Both the position numbers and the translations under genes were made by a program. The notes under the pieces were generated by a model. That model ran no database searches. It saw only the letters and a list, made by a program, of their open reading frames with translations, and was not told where the DNA came from. DNA of 64,000 nucleotides from Brevibacterium sp. (lineage in GTDB: Bacteria; Actinomycetota; Actinomycetes; Actinomycetales; Brevibacteriaceae), in NCBI GenBank assembly GCA_030457025.1, contig JAKDSA010000004.1:19706-83705 (forward strand), in the 5' to 3' direction. Below, piece after piece: positions 26,418 to 35,290 of this stretch; position 1 is the first letter of the stretch, and each line of letters begins with the position of its first letter.

Positions 26418-26459
26418 TGCGGACGAGAACCCTGTCTGCAAACAGGCCGCTCGTCCGCA
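26418..26459. terminator. Nested hairpin terminator between convergent genes
   Basis: Outer arms TGCGGACGAG and CTCGTCCGCA (10 perfect pairs) enclose inner arms CCTGT and ACAGG. It lies between the small membrane protein gene and the convergent PLP dehydratase gene and can serve both. Confidence 0.75.
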
Positions 26460-26492
26460 GACCGGGGTGCACATGTCCGCAGATCACGTGAG

Positions 26493-27527
26493 TCAGAGAT
26501 CGCCGAGGCTGGTGTTCGCCCCGCACAAGACGACGCAGACCTTCTCGCCGTCCGAGGGCACGTAGACACCTGAATCGCTGGACCCATGGATGCCGGCCAG
26601 CGCGGTGGCCGCCGCATGCTCGACAGCCAGTCGGTGCTCGCCCCACAGGTGACGTCGCGCGGAGACGATCTGCTCATCATCGACGAGCACCGAAGTGACC
26701 AGGTCATTCTGCGCAGCGGACACAGCCAAGGGCGTGGCGCGGCGAGCACCCAGAGAATCCGCGGCCACCGAATCGACTGGGACGTCGACGGGCTCGCCGG
26801 CCTCCAACGCCGCGTTCAGTGCCCGACAGTTCTTCGGTTCCACCGCGACCGTGCGCACCCCGTGGAACGTCGCGGCCGTGGCCACACCGGCGAACAGGCC
26901 ACCGCCGCCTGCGGAGACGACGATGGTGTCGAGGTCGGGGATCTGCGAGAGGATCTCGGTCATCATGGTGCCCGCTCCAGCTGCGATCAGGGGATGATCG
27001 TAGGCGTGCGAGGCCAGTGCCCCCGAGGACTCGACGAACTCATCGCAGGCCTGAGCCGCCTCGGCGTATTCCGCACCGATCAGACGCACCTCGGCACCAT
27101 AGTCACGCAGGCGCTCGACCTTGACCGCGGGAGCGTTGGCGGGCAGGAACACGGTCGCTGGAACACCCGCGTCCCGGGCCGCCCAGGCGCAGGCCAGGCC
27201 CGCGTTGCCGCCCGAGGCGATCGTCACGCCGGCCTCGGGGAAGGTGCCTTCGGCCAGGTGAGTCTGGATGAAGTTCTGCGCGCCGCGGGCCTTGAACGTG
27301 CCCGTGTACTGCATGAACTCGAGGGCGAAGTGCACGCCTGATCCGGTCGGGTCGCTGCTCGGCGGGGCGGACCATGTTGCCGCCGTCGACGTGGGTGCCT
27401 CGGGAGCGTTCCCGGGTTGTGCCGAGGCCACCGTCACTGGTCGCACCCGGCTGGAGATCCTCGCGGCGGCCGCTTCGATATCGGGATAAGTCAGCGATGT
27501 TGCCAGCGGGTTAGTCTGTTCGGACAT
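26493..27527 (-). CDS. Threonine/serine dehydratase-like PLP enzyme
   Basis: A 344-residue fold-type II PLP protein. The PLP lysine lies in GTFKARGAQNF, the phosphate loop in SGGNAGLACAWAA, and the glycine cup in VVSAGGGGLFAGVA, all typical of serine/threonine dehydratases and their relatives. It has no C-terminal ACT regulatory domain. ATG 27527 is set by GAGGAGG six bases upstream. The exact amino-acid substrate (threonine, serine or a hydroxy-aspartate) cannot be told from the sequence. It stands alone. Confidence 0.88.
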   Translation of the reverse strand: MSEQTNPLATSLTYPDIEAAAARISSRVRPVTVASAQPGNAPEAPTSTAATWSAPPSSDPTGSGVHFALEFMQYTGTFKARGAQNFIQTHLAEGTFPEAGVTIASGGNAGLACAWAARDAGVPATVFLPANAPAVKVERLRDYGAEVRLIGAEYAEAAQACDEFVESSGALASHAYDHPLIAAGAGTMMTEILSQIPDLDTIVVSAGGGGLFAGVATAATFHGVRTVAVEPKNCRALNAALEAGEPVDVPVDSVAADSLGARRATPLAVSAAQNDLVTSVLVDDEQIVSARRHLWGEHRLAVEHAAATALAGIHGSSDSGVYVPSDGEKVCVVLCGANTSLGDL

Positions 27528-27877
27528 GAGCGCCTCCTCGATGGTGGGTTGTTCACGCATATCATCGCACTTCGGGCCCTCCGGGTTGCGAACTTATGCG
27601 GAACGTTGCAATTACGGTTCCAGACGACGAATATGTCATTCGTGCACAACCCTAGGATTCGAGGTTGAAAGGAGCTTGCTGACGATAGTCTGTGAGCTCA
27701 TTGGTGCAAGACACAGTGGACTCGGGCGAAGGGTCGAAAGTAACGCGGTTCACCGCGCTGGCGGATAGCGACTCTGCCGATCCGCAGTGGGTCTTTCTGA
27801 CGACGCGGAGCTCTTGGCGCCCCATTCGCCACCTGGTCGCCGACTTTCCCCAGGTGCTGATGAGGAGTTCGATGTGA
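27528..27877. other. 350-base region without a convincing gene
   Basis: Less GC-rich than most of the window. It holds the dehydratase promoter and a possible 61-codon ORF from a GTG at 27692 that ends at 27877, one base before the next ATG; its product looks unlike any protein family and its ribosome site is too far away, so it is not called. An AAGGAG at 27669-27674 has no good start at the right distance. Confidence 0.3.
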
Positions 27878-28150
27878 ATGGAAGCGTTTGTGTGGTTGGC
27901 GATTGCCGTGAGCTTCGTCGTTGGCATTGCCGTGAAGGCATCTTCTCGGACGGTTGGCACTATTTTTGCCGTGGTGTGGGTGGCTGCGCTCACGGCGGTT
28001 TCCGGAACTCTGATGTCGCAAGACACCGTGACGACCACGTTCGAGGTCTTCGCAGCAGCTTTCGCCGGTTCGCTGGCCGCGTTCTTTGCTGGCTTTGCAC
28101 TAGTCGGTCTCATTCGAGACTGGAGAAGTCGAAAGGCAAGGACCGCTTGA
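27878..28150 (+). CDS. Small membrane protein (90 residues), unknown function
   Basis: Hydrophobic segments at about 3-19, 26-45 and 57-80 (AFVWLAIAVSFVVGIAV, TVGTIFAVVWVAALTAVSGTL, FEVFAAAFAGSLAAFFAGFALVGLI) and a basic tail RDWRSRKARTA predict a three-helix membrane protein. GAGGAG lies ten bases before the ATG. A hairpin terminator follows at once. I recognise no family. Confidence 0.6.
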   Translation: MEAFVWLAIAVSFVVGIAVKASSRTVGTIFAVVWVAALTAVSGTLMSQDTVTTTFEVFAAAFAGSLAAFFAGFALVGLIRDWRSRKARTA

Positions 28151-28156
28151 CCCCCA

Positions 28157-28193
28157 GAGGAGACCCGCCCTGTGCACATGGGAGGGTCTCCTC
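28157..28193 (+). terminator. Hairpin terminator after the 90-residue gene
   Basis: Thirteen-base arms starting GAGGAGACCC and ending GGGTCTCCTC, one mismatch, 11-base loop. It begins six bases after the stop codon and may also serve the convergent transporter gene. Confidence 0.8.
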
Positions 28194-28248
28194 ATCTGAC
28201 ACCCGCGAGACCGTTCCGCTCTCAGCTCCCCGGTACGCAAACCTCACC

Positions 28249-29598
28249 TCAGTGATGCTTGACGACGCCCAGCTCCACACCCTTTGGCTCCTTGACCAGG
28301 CTGACGGCGACGAGCGAGATGACGCAGACGATGATCATGTAGACGGCGATCGACAGTGACGAACCGGTCCAAGTCAGCAGGGCCTGGGCGATCGTGGGGG
28401 CGAAGGCGCCGCCGAGGATCGCGCCGAGGGCGTAGCCGATCGACACGCCGGAGTAGCGGACCTGCGGAGGGAACATCTCCGCATACATCGCGGACATCGG
28501 ACCGTAGGACAGGCCCATTCCGACGGTGAGGACGAAGATGCCGATGCCGTACATCCAGATATTGGCCATGTCGATCATGAGGAAGGTCGGCACGAGCCAC
28601 ACGATGAGCAGGATGTAGCCGATCTGGAAGGTCCGCACGCGACCCAGCTTGTCCGACAGCGCCCCGCCCCACATCGTGAAGACCAGCCAGCCGAAGCTCG
28701 CCAGGGTCGTGGCCAGAAGCACGGGTGCTCGGTCGAGGCCGACGGTGCCGCCATCCTCGATGGGTCGGGAAGCGTAGGCGGCGAAGAAGGCGATGATCAT
28801 GTAGCCCACGGCGTTGTTGCCGATGAAGATGAGTGCGGAGAGGACGACTTCCTTCGTGTTCTTCTTGAACAGAGTCGACAGCGGAGCCGAGGACTCCGCC
28901 TTGCGTTCGGCGAGTTCGGCGAAGATCGGGCTCTCCTCGACCTGGCGGCGAATGTAGTAGCCGATGAGAACGAGGACGACGGAGAACAGGAACGGAATCC
29001 TCCATCCGAAGCTTGCGAACTGTTCGGGGCTGAGGATCGTGGTCAGGATCCAGATCACGCCGGTGGCGAGGATCATCCCGACCGGCACGCCGATCTGCGG
29101 GTAGGCGCCGAAGAGCCCGCGTTTGTTCACCGGCGCGTGTTCGACCGAGAGCAGTGCGGCACCGCCCCATTCCCCGCCGGCGGAGAAGCCCTGCAGGATC
29201 CGCAGGAGCGTGAGCAGGATGGGGGCTCCCACACCGATGGCCGCATAGTTGGGCAGGAGTCCGATGAGCGAGGTCGCGGCACCCATGAGGACGAGCGTGA
29301 GGACCAGCATCTTCTTGCGTCCGATGCGATCGCCGAGGTGGCCGGCGATGATCGCGCCCAGTGGCCTGAACAGGAATGAGATTCCCAGAGAGGCCCAGGC
29401 CATGATCTGGCCCAGTGCCGGATTGTCGGAGGCCAGGGGGCCGAAGTACTGGGCCGAGAGGATGAGGCCGGCGGCCTGGGCATAGATGAAGAAGTCGTAC
29501 CACTCGATCGTGGTGCCGACGAGGGTTCCGGCCAGAACCCTGCGCTCCTCGCGCGTGATCGAGGTCGGTGCTGCCGCTGCGGGCGAAGCTGAAGACAT
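28249..29598 (-). CDS. MFS transporter of the metabolite:H+ symporter type, probable phenylacetate uptake
   Basis: A 449-residue twelve-helix permease. Signature loops: GTTIEWYDFFIYAQAAGL (helix 1), RPLGAIIAGHLGDRIGRKKML (loop 2-3), RILQGFSAGGEWGGAALLSVEH (helix 4 region) and GLSYGPMSAMYAEMFPPQVRYSGVSIGY. These fit the metabolite:H+ symporter family of sugar-acid, betaine and aromatic-acid importers. It is divergent from paaZ and a PaaR-like site lies 80 bases before its start, so phenylacetate is the most likely substrate. That is inference from context. Confidence 0.9.
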   Translation of the reverse strand: MSSASPAAAAPTSITREERRVLAGTLVGTTIEWYDFFIYAQAAGLILSAQYFGPLASDNPALGQIMAWASLGISFLFRPLGAIIAGHLGDRIGRKKMLVLTLVLMGAATSLIGLLPNYAAIGVGAPILLTLLRILQGFSAGGEWGGAALLSVEHAPVNKRGLFGAYPQIGVPVGMILATGVIWILTTILSPEQFASFGWRIPFLFSVVLVLIGYYIRRQVEESPIFAELAERKAESSAPLSTLFKKNTKEVVLSALIFIGNNAVGYMIIAFFAAYASRPIEDGGTVGLDRAPVLLATTLASFGWLVFTMWGGALSDKLGRVRTFQIGYILLIVWLVPTFLMIDMANIWMYGIGIFVLTVGMGLSYGPMSAMYAEMFPPQVRYSGVSIGYALGAILGGAFAPTIAQALLTWTGSSLSIAVYMIIVCVISLVAVSLVKEPKGVELGVVKHH

Positions 29599-29677
29599 GA
29601 GAGAACTTTCCCTGGGTGATGTGCTGCGAAGCGGCGGTCCTCGACCCTGAGTGATCGTCGACGCTTCCGCGCAAGTG

Positions 29678-29691
29678 ACTGAATGGTCAGT
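29678..29691. promoter_or_regulatory. PaaR-like site 1 (transporter side)
   Basis: ACTGAATGGTCAGT is a 5-4-5 palindrome followed by AAT. Its TGGTCAGTAA half matches the sites at 35165 and 35491. It lies about 80 bases upstream of the transporter start. The rest of 29599-29965 shows no gene. Confidence 0.6.
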
Positions 29692-29870
29692 AATTGACTC
29701 CGATCATAATGCACATGGTGACAGGTGTCACGTTGCAGGTGGGTGACTTGCCGCGTCGGGCGAGGCGGCCCGAAAAGTTCGGCACGCTGCGCCCGCCGGG
29801 TCCTGACGCCCGTCCTTCCGGGGGAGACGCGGCGCACGACGGTTCGAATGCCACACCTGCAATGACAATA

Positions 29871-29890
29871 ACCGACCAATTGGTTAGTAT
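29871..29890. promoter_or_regulatory. PaaR-like site 2 (paaZ side)
   Basis: ACCGACCAATTGGTTAGTAT contains a perfect ACCAATTGGT core and ends like the other three sites (GGTNAGTA). It sits 76 bases before the paaZ start, a typical repressor position. Confidence 0.65.
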
Positions 29891-29965
29891 TAATTGCAGG
29901 AATCGGCAGCGGTGCCGAAGATGGCCGCCGTGCACCGGAGACATCGTTGAACAGGGAGACCAGAC

Positions 29966-32002
29966 ATGACCGAAATTCTCAGTTCGTATGTGGCAGGCGA
30001 CTGGCACACCCCCGGCGGGAGCCCCGACAGTGCCCGAGTTGTCCACGACGCCACCAACGGGCAGGTTCTCCACCACGTCTCCTCAGCCGGCATCGACTTC
30101 GCCGCCGTCAATGAGCATGCCCGCAGCACCGGCATCCCCGAACTGCAGAAGCTGACCTTCCACCAGCGCGGTGTGATCCTCAAGAAGCTCGGCGCCTACC
30201 TTATGGAACGGGCCAAGGACTACCACGAGATCTCGTTTTCCACCGGCACGACCAAGCGCGACGGGTTCGTCGACATCGAAGGCGGCATCGGCACCCTCTT
30301 CACCTATTCCGGCGTCGCCCGACGACAGATGCCCAACTCCACGGTCCATCTCGACGGCGGGGTCGAGCGCCTGTCGAAGAACGGCACCTTCGTCGGCCGC
30401 CACATCCTGACCTCCCGACAGGGTCTGGCAGTCCAGATCAACGCCTTCAACTTCCCTGTCTGGGGCATGCTCGAGAAGTTCGGCCCCATGTTCGTCGCCG
30501 GCATCCCCGTCGTCGTCAAACCCGCCACCGACACCGCCCACCTGACCCGCGCCGTGGTTGCCGACATGATCGAATCCGGGTTGCTGCCGGCCGGTGCCAT
30601 CCAGCTCATCAGCGGCGACGTGACTCCATTGTTCGACCATCTGGCCGAACAGGATGCGATTGCCTTCACCGGTTCCGCGGCCACGGCCAAGCACCTCGGC
30701 GGCCTGGAATGCGTGCGTGATCGCGGCACGCGCTTCTTCGCCGAGGCTGACTCGCTGAACTTCTCCCTGCTGGGCCCCGATGCCGGGCCGGGCACCGAGG
30801 AATTCGACCTCTTCGTCTCCGGCGTCGTCGCCGAGATGACCGTCAAGGCCGGGCAGAAGTGCACGGCGATCCGTCGCACATTCGTCCCCGAAGAGCACAG
30901 AGAAGCCGTCGCCGAGGCACTCGTCGCCAAGCTCGCGACTCAAGGCGTCGGTGACCCCCGTGAGAAGTCCACCCGGCTGGGACCGGTCGTATCGGACAAA
31001 CAGCGCGATGACGTCCTCGACGCCATCGATGAGATCACCTCGGCGGGGGCCCACGTCCTCACCGGCGGTCGCGAAGCCTCCGATGAACTGGCGAAGAACC
31101 TCGGCGGAGCCTATGTCGCTGCCACGGTCCTCCAGGCCGACGATCCGTGGGTCGACGCGGTCCACGACATCGAGGCCTTCGGGCCGGTGACCTCGCTGAT
31201 CTCCTATTCCTCCACCGAAGAAGCTGTTCGTCTGGCCGCTCGCGGGCGCGGATCGCTGGTCGGCTCGGTCGTCACCCACGATGCCGGGTTCGCCACCGAA
31301 TTCGTCCGCCAGGCCGCCCCCTGGCACGGACGCATCCTCGTCCTCGACCGCGACGACGCCGAAGAATCGACCGGGCACGGTTCGCCCCTGCCCACCCTCA
31401 TCCATGGCGGCCCGGGACGCGCCGGCGGCGGCGAGGAGTTGGGCGGACTGCGCGGCATCACACACTTCATGCAGCGCACCGCGATCCAGGCCTCCCCGGA
31501 CATGCTCACTGCCATCGGCGGAGAATGGGTCGCCGGTGCCGAACGCCGGACGGGGCAGCATCCATTCACGAAGACCCTGGCCGATCTGCGCGTCGGCGAT
31601 GCCCTCGAATCCGAGCGTCGGACCGTCACACTCGAGGACATCGCGCACTTCGCGGAGTTCACCGGCGACACCTTCTACGCCCACACCGACGAAGAGGCTG
31701 CGGCTGCGAACCCGTTCTTCCCGGGACGCGTGGCCCACGGCTACCTCATCGTGTCCTTCGCCGCCGGACTCTTCGTGCAGCCGGACCCGGGCCCAGTTCT
31801 CGCGAACTACGGCCTCGAGGGCCTGACCTTCATCACACCCGTTTCACCAGGGGATTCGCTCAAGGTGACCCTGACCGCCAAGCGCATCACCCCGCGTGAG
31901 ACCGACGAATACGGCGAGGTCCGCTGGGACGCCGAGGTCGTCAACCAGAACGACGAACCCGTCGCCAAGTACGACGTGCTCACGCTGGTGGCGAAGGAGT
32001 AA
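29966..32002 (+). CDS. paaZ: Oxepin-CoA hydrolase / 3-oxo-5,6-dehydrosuberyl-CoA semialdehyde dehydrogenase
   Basis: A 678-residue fusion. Residues 1-520 form an aldehyde dehydrogenase domain with the catalytic cysteine in KAGQKCTAIRR (Cys299) and GSAATAKHLG. Residues 535-678 form a MaoC-like hydratase domain with DTFYAHTDEEAAAANPFFPGRVAHGY holding the Asp-His dyad. It opens the oxepin ring and oxidises the resulting aldehyde, the fifth step of aerobic phenylacetate breakdown. GGGAG precedes the ATG. It is divergent from the MFS gene, with two PaaR-like sites between. Confidence 0.95.
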   Translation: MTEILSSYVAGDWHTPGGSPDSARVVHDATNGQVLHHVSSAGIDFAAVNEHARSTGIPELQKLTFHQRGVILKKLGAYLMERAKDYHEISFSTGTTKRDGFVDIEGGIGTLFTYSGVARRQMPNSTVHLDGGVERLSKNGTFVGRHILTSRQGLAVQINAFNFPVWGMLEKFGPMFVAGIPVVVKPATDTAHLTRAVVADMIESGLLPAGAIQLISGDVTPLFDHLAEQDAIAFTGSAATAKHLGGLECVRDRGTRFFAEADSLNFSLLGPDAGPGTEEFDLFVSGVVAEMTVKAGQKCTAIRRTFVPEEHREAVAEALVAKLATQGVGDPREKSTRLGPVVSDKQRDDVLDAIDEITSAGAHVLTGGREASDELAKNLGGAYVAATVLQADDPWVDAVHDIEAFGPVTSLISYSSTEEAVRLAARGRGSLVGSVVTHDAGFATEFVRQAAPWHGRILVLDRDDAEESTGHGSPLPTLIHGGPGRAGGGEELGGLRGITHFMQRTAIQASPDMLTAIGGEWVAGAERRTGQHPFTKTLADLRVGDALESERRTVTLEDIAHFAEFTGDTFYAHTDEEAAAANPFFPGRVAHGYLIVSFAAGLFVQPDPGPVLANYGLEGLTFITPVSPGDSLKVTLTAKRITPRETDEYGEVRWDAEVVNQNDEPVAKYDVLTLVAKE

Positions 32003-32125
32003 GCGCTCCGGCGCAGTCTTTCGCACAGGCGTGGGCGCTGGTCTCAGCGTCCGCCACGCAGAGGCGGCCTCCGCACCGATCGGGTGCAGGGCCGCTCAGC
32101 TCTTCGTGCCGATGTTCCGGACGCC

Positions 32126-32185
32126 AACGGTTGGTACCTTCTCATCGAGAATCTTCGAATTTTCGAGCAGGAACTACCAACCGTT
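32126..32185. terminator. Bidirectional hairpin between paaZ and paaR
   Basis: Perfect outer arms AACGGTTGGTA (32126-32136) and TACCAACCGTT (32175-32185), with an inner imperfect AT-rich stem around TCTTCGAA. It sits between convergent genes. Confidence 0.65.
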
Positions 32186-32204
32186 TGGGCTCCGCGCCGT
32201 TTGA

Positions 32205-32250
32205 GCTTCGTGCGTGGAGACGGTACGGCTTCGTGCGTGGAGACGGTACG
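32205..32250. repeat. 23-base perfect tandem duplication
   Basis: Two exact 23-base copies (32205-32227 and 32228-32250), each starting GCTTCGTGCGTGGAGACGGT, lie 20 bases after the hairpin and 38 bases before the paaR stop. No coding role seen. Confidence 0.9.
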
Positions 32251-32287
32251 GCTGAGACGCGCAACCGCGCCCCGACGATGAGCGTGC

Positions 32288-33055
32288 TCAGGCCTCCAGG
32301 CCGTTGAAGGCCATCGCGGTGACCGCCTCGGCGATGGTTTCGGGGCCGACGGGATAGCTGGGGCGATACCACTCGGTGATGGAGTTGACCATGCCGAAGA
32401 GCAGGCGGGTGATCAGGCCCGGTGTGAAGTCCGAGCGCAGACCGCCTTCGTTGATCGCCTCTTTGACCAGAACCCTGATCTTGTCGTCGATCGTGCGGCG
32501 TTGGTCGAGGGCCTCGATCTCGACAGCCGAGTTCCCGCGCACCCGCAGCAGAAGGGTCACGGAGTGGTGGTACTCGATGAGGATGACCACACTGGCATGG
32601 ACGGCGGCGCGCAGGCGTTCGAGAGCGTTCAGGCCCGTGCGCTGACTTTCGGCCTCGACGGCGGAGTCGAGGGCGCCGATGCCGCGGTTGATCGCCAGGT
32701 GCAGCAGCTCTTCCTTCGACTTCACATGGTGGTAGATCGCGGACTTCGTGATGCCGAGTTCGCGGGCCACGGTGTCCATGGACGTTCCGTCGTAGCCGCG
32801 GGTGACGAACACCTCGGTGGCACGTTCGATCAGCGTCTCCCGGTCGTAACCGGGGCGCCCGCGACGGGTGCGCTTGGGCTGTGCCCGTGCGCCCGCCTCG
32901 GCGTCGGTGGCACCTGTGTGCGCCGACGAGTCGGCAGCGACGCCCGTGTCTGCGCTCGCGGCAGGGTCGGTGGCCGGATCGGCTGCGGACACGAGGCCCG
33001 GGTCAACTCCGTATACGAGGTCCGGCGTCGACGCAGGTGAGGTCGGTTTCGGCAT
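32288..33055 (-). CDS. paaR: TetR family regulator, probable PaaR
   Basis: A 255-residue TetR protein with a long Ala/Asp/Thr-rich N-terminal leader (1-60), then the DNA-binding domain RRGRPGYDRETLIERATEVFVTRGYDGTSMDTVARELGITKSAIYHHVKSKEELL. Location between paaZ and paaK, and four similar TetR-type palindromes in the paa promoters, make it the phenylacetate repressor, likely relieved by phenylacetyl-CoA as in related actinobacteria. A GTG two codons upstream (33061) is an alternative start; neither shows a ribosome site. Confidence 0.85.
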   Translation of the reverse strand: MPKPTSPASTPDLVYGVDPGLVSAADPATDPAASADTGVAADSSAHTGATDAEAGARAQPKRTRRGRPGYDRETLIERATEVFVTRGYDGTSMDTVARELGITKSAIYHHVKSKEELLHLAINRGIGALDSAVEAESQRTGLNALERLRAAVHASVVILIEYHHSVTLLLRVRGNSAVEIEALDQRRTIDDKIRVLVKEAINEGGLRSDFTPGLITRLLFGMVNSITEWYRPSYPVGPETIAEAVTAMAFNGLEA

Positions 33056-33112
33056 GCGCACCAGTCTAACCAGCCCGCAACGTGGGTGCGGCCAGCCTCG
33101 CCACAGGATCGA

Positions 33113-34408
33113 TCACCGCATGCCCTCACGACGGTCGACGATGCGCTGGAGCTTGCCCACCGAGCGGGGCAGCCCGCCTGGCTGGAGAACAGACACGGTC
33201 GATGAGACGCCGAGGCGCTCCTTGATGCGGGCGGCGACCAGACGATCGAGGCCCTCGAGCTCGACGGCACCGACGCCCTCACGGCACTCGACCTCGACGG
33301 TCATCTCATCCATCCGGCCCGGACGTGTGAGCACGAGCTGGAAGTGGGGACTGAGGTTCTGGAACTCGAAGAGCACGGTCTCGACATTGGCCGGATAGAC
33401 GTTGACTCCGCGGATGATCATGAGGTCGTCGGAGCGGCCGGTGATGCGCGAGATCCGGCGGAAGTTCTCTCGTGCGGTGCCCGGCAGAAGCGTCGCGAGA
33501 TCGTGCGTGCGGTAGCGGATGATCGGCAGTGCTTCCTTCGTCAGAGACGTGAAGACCAACTCGCCCTCCTCGCCGTCGGGCAGCGCCTCACCGGTGAACG
33601 GGTCGACGATCTCCGGGTAGAAGTGGTCCTCCCAGATGGTCGGCCCATCCTTCGTCTCCGCGAATTCGCTGGCGACTCCCGGGCCCATGACCTCGGAGAG
33701 ACCGTAGATGTCGACGGCATTGATGTTGAAGGAACGCTCAATCTCCTTGCGCATCTCATCGGTCCAGGGCTCGGCGCCGCAGATCGCGGTCTTCAGGCTC
33801 GTCGTCGTGGGATCGATGCCCTGCTTGTGGAACTCGTCGAGGATTGTGAGCAGGTAGGTCGGGGTGGCCGTGATGATCTCGGGCTTGAAGTCCTGGATCA
33901 GCTGCACCTGGCGTGGTGTCTGGCCGCCGGAGATCGGCACGACGGTGAAGCCGTGACGCTCGGCGCCGTGGACGCCGAGACCGCCGGTGAACAGGCCGTA
34001 GCCATAGGCGTTGTGCATCATCTGCCCACGCTTGCCGCCTGCGGCGAGGATCGAACGCGCAACGAGGCTGCCCCACCTGTCGAGATCGCCCACCGTGTAG
34101 CCGACGACCGTCGGCAGACCCGTGGTCCCCGAGGAGGCGTGGATGCGAGCGACCTGCTCACGCGGGAGGGCGAACATCCCGAATGGGTAGTTGTCGCGCA
34201 GATCCTGCTTGTTCGTGAACGGCAGCTTCGCAATGTCATCGAGACTGGTGATGTCGGCAGGGGTGATGCCGAGGTCGTCGAAGGCCGTCCGATAGAACGG
34301 CACCCTCTCATAGACCGTTGTCACGGTGGTCTGCAGATTGGCGAGCTGATCGGCACGCAGCTCATCCAGGCTCATGCGCTCTCCGGGGTCGAGGTCGTTG
34401 GCAGTCAT
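33113..34408 (-). CDS. paaK: Phenylacetate-CoA ligase
   Basis: Makes phenylacetyl-CoA from phenylacetate, CoA and ATP, the entry step. The 431-residue chain has the AMP-binding motif ASSGTTGLPTVVGYT, the mid-domain AICGAEPWTDEMRKEIE and DIYGLSEVMGPGVASE, and a PaaK C-terminal domain with IIRGVNVYPANVE. ATG 34408 has AAGGAG six bases upstream. It probably shares a transcript with paaI upstream (75-base gap). Confidence 0.96.
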   Translation of the reverse strand: MTANDLDPGERMSLDELRADQLANLQTTVTTVYERVPFYRTAFDDLGITPADITSLDDIAKLPFTNKQDLRDNYPFGMFALPREQVARIHASSGTTGLPTVVGYTVGDLDRWGSLVARSILAAGGKRGQMMHNAYGYGLFTGGLGVHGAERHGFTVVPISGGQTPRQVQLIQDFKPEIITATPTYLLTILDEFHKQGIDPTTTSLKTAICGAEPWTDEMRKEIERSFNINAVDIYGLSEVMGPGVASEFAETKDGPTIWEDHFYPEIVDPFTGEALPDGEEGELVFTSLTKEALPIIRYRTHDLATLLPGTARENFRRISRITGRSDDLMIIRGVNVYPANVETVLFEFQNLSPHFQLVLTRPGRMDEMTVEVECREGVGAVELEGLDRLVAARIKERLGVSSTVSVLQPGGLPRSVGKLQRIVDRREGMR

Positions 34409-34483
34409 CGTTTTCTCCTTGCGAAATTCTGTTGTGGTGCACATTCTTTGGACGCCGAGGTGCGGCGTCGTTCCAGCGTCGTT

Positions 34484-35044
34484 TCAGGGGGCGGCCGGGT
34501 GAGGCATCCCCTTCGGAGCTGGCAGGGTGCGGGAGCGGCCGCGGTAGACGGCGATGATGTCTTCGCCGCGGGTGACTTCGACGTCGTAGACGCCGGAGCG
34601 GCCCTGTTTGACGACCTCGCGGCCGCGGGCGACGAGGTGGTCGCCCGTAAATGTGGGTTTGAGGAAGTCGATGTCCCCGCCCGAGGCGACTGTGATCGAG
34701 CCGGGATAGTTGCAGGCCATCGCAAAGGTGGTGTCGGCGAAGAGGAACACGTAGCCACCATGCGTGATGTCGTGGCCATTGGTCATGATCTCGGTGACCG
34801 TCATCGAACACTGTGCCCAGCCGGGGCCGTGGTCGTCGACGGTGATGCCCAGGTGCTGCGAGGCGCGGTCGTTGGCGAACATCGCCGCGGCGCCGGTCTT
34901 CGGCTCGCCTCCGGGGCTCGGTTCGCTGCGTGTGGTCTCGTCGACGCTTTCGCTTGCCGCTTGACCGCCACTTGCGCTTGCCGTTTGACCGATGTTCTCG
35001 GATGGTCCTGCGTCCTCGGGTGACCGGTGGCCGGATTTCTCCAT
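34484..35044 (-). CDS. paaI: Hydroxyphenylacetyl-CoA thioesterase with an N-terminal extension
   Basis: A hotdog-fold thioesterase that rescues CoA from dead-end phenylacetate intermediates. The core begins at AAAMFANDRASQHLGITVDDHGPG (about residue 52) with the catalytic-loop motif NGHDITHGGYVFLFADTTFAMACN. The first ~50 residues are a polar Ser/Glu-rich extension not normally present; family members are about 135-150 residues and this is 186. ATG 35044 has GGAG eight bases upstream, supporting the longer form. First gene of the paaI-paaK unit. Confidence 0.92.
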   Translation of the reverse strand: MEKSGHRSPEDAGPSENIGQTASASGGQAASESVDETTRSEPSPGGEPKTGAAAMFANDRASQHLGITVDDHGPGWAQCSMTVTEIMTNGHDITHGGYVFLFADTTFAMACNYPGSITVASGGDIDFLKPTFTGDHLVARGREVVKQGRSGVYDVEVTRGEDIIAVYRGRSRTLPAPKGMPHPAAP

Positions 35045-35152
35045 ATCGCGCTCCTCGTCGAGTGATGCTTCTGCAGCGGTTGGTGCATGTGGGATGCATG
35101 TGGGAGATGGCGATCTCACCCCAGAGATTCCGGCAACGGCACCTTCAAAGAT

Positions 35153-35176
35153 TAAACGACCATCTGGTCAATAAAT
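35153..35176. promoter_or_regulatory. PaaR-like site 3 (paaI side)
   Basis: The core GACCATCTGGTC is a 5-2-5 palindrome; with its flank it reads TGGTCAATAAAT on the right, matching the other sites. It is about 115 bases upstream of the paaI start. The 551 bases from 35045 to 35595 hold this site, a hairpin, site 4 and no gene. Confidence 0.6.
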
Positions 35177-35220
35177 ATCGTTGTGATCGGCGTCTCTGTC
35201 AAGTCGGGTGAGCGCGAACG

Positions 35221-35290
35221 TCGAAACAGCGGAGCAGCGCCGAGGCTGCTGTGCGTGCACCGTTGGTTCGACGCTGCACCGTTGTTTCGA
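35221..35290. repeat. Dispersed hairpin element in the paaI/paaA promoter region
   Basis: Twenty-three-base arms (35221-35243 and 35268-35290, 20 of 23 paired) begin and end TCGAAACA/TGTTTCGA. The loop has TGTGCGTGCA. A 16-base direct repeat with period 19 (TGCACCGTTGGTTCGA at 35256, TGCACCGTTGTTTCGA at 35275) overlaps the right arm. It lies between divergent genes, so a terminator role is not obvious here. Confidence 0.75.

Noticed and set aside
27692-27877. 61-codon frame ending one base before the 90-residue gene
   Set aside because: Tempting as a coupled leader peptide, but the ribosome site is too distant and the sequence has no recognisable features.
27652-28179. 175-codon minus-strand frame
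   Set aside because: Antisense of the 90-residue membrane protein; Thr/Ala-rich translation with no ribosome site.
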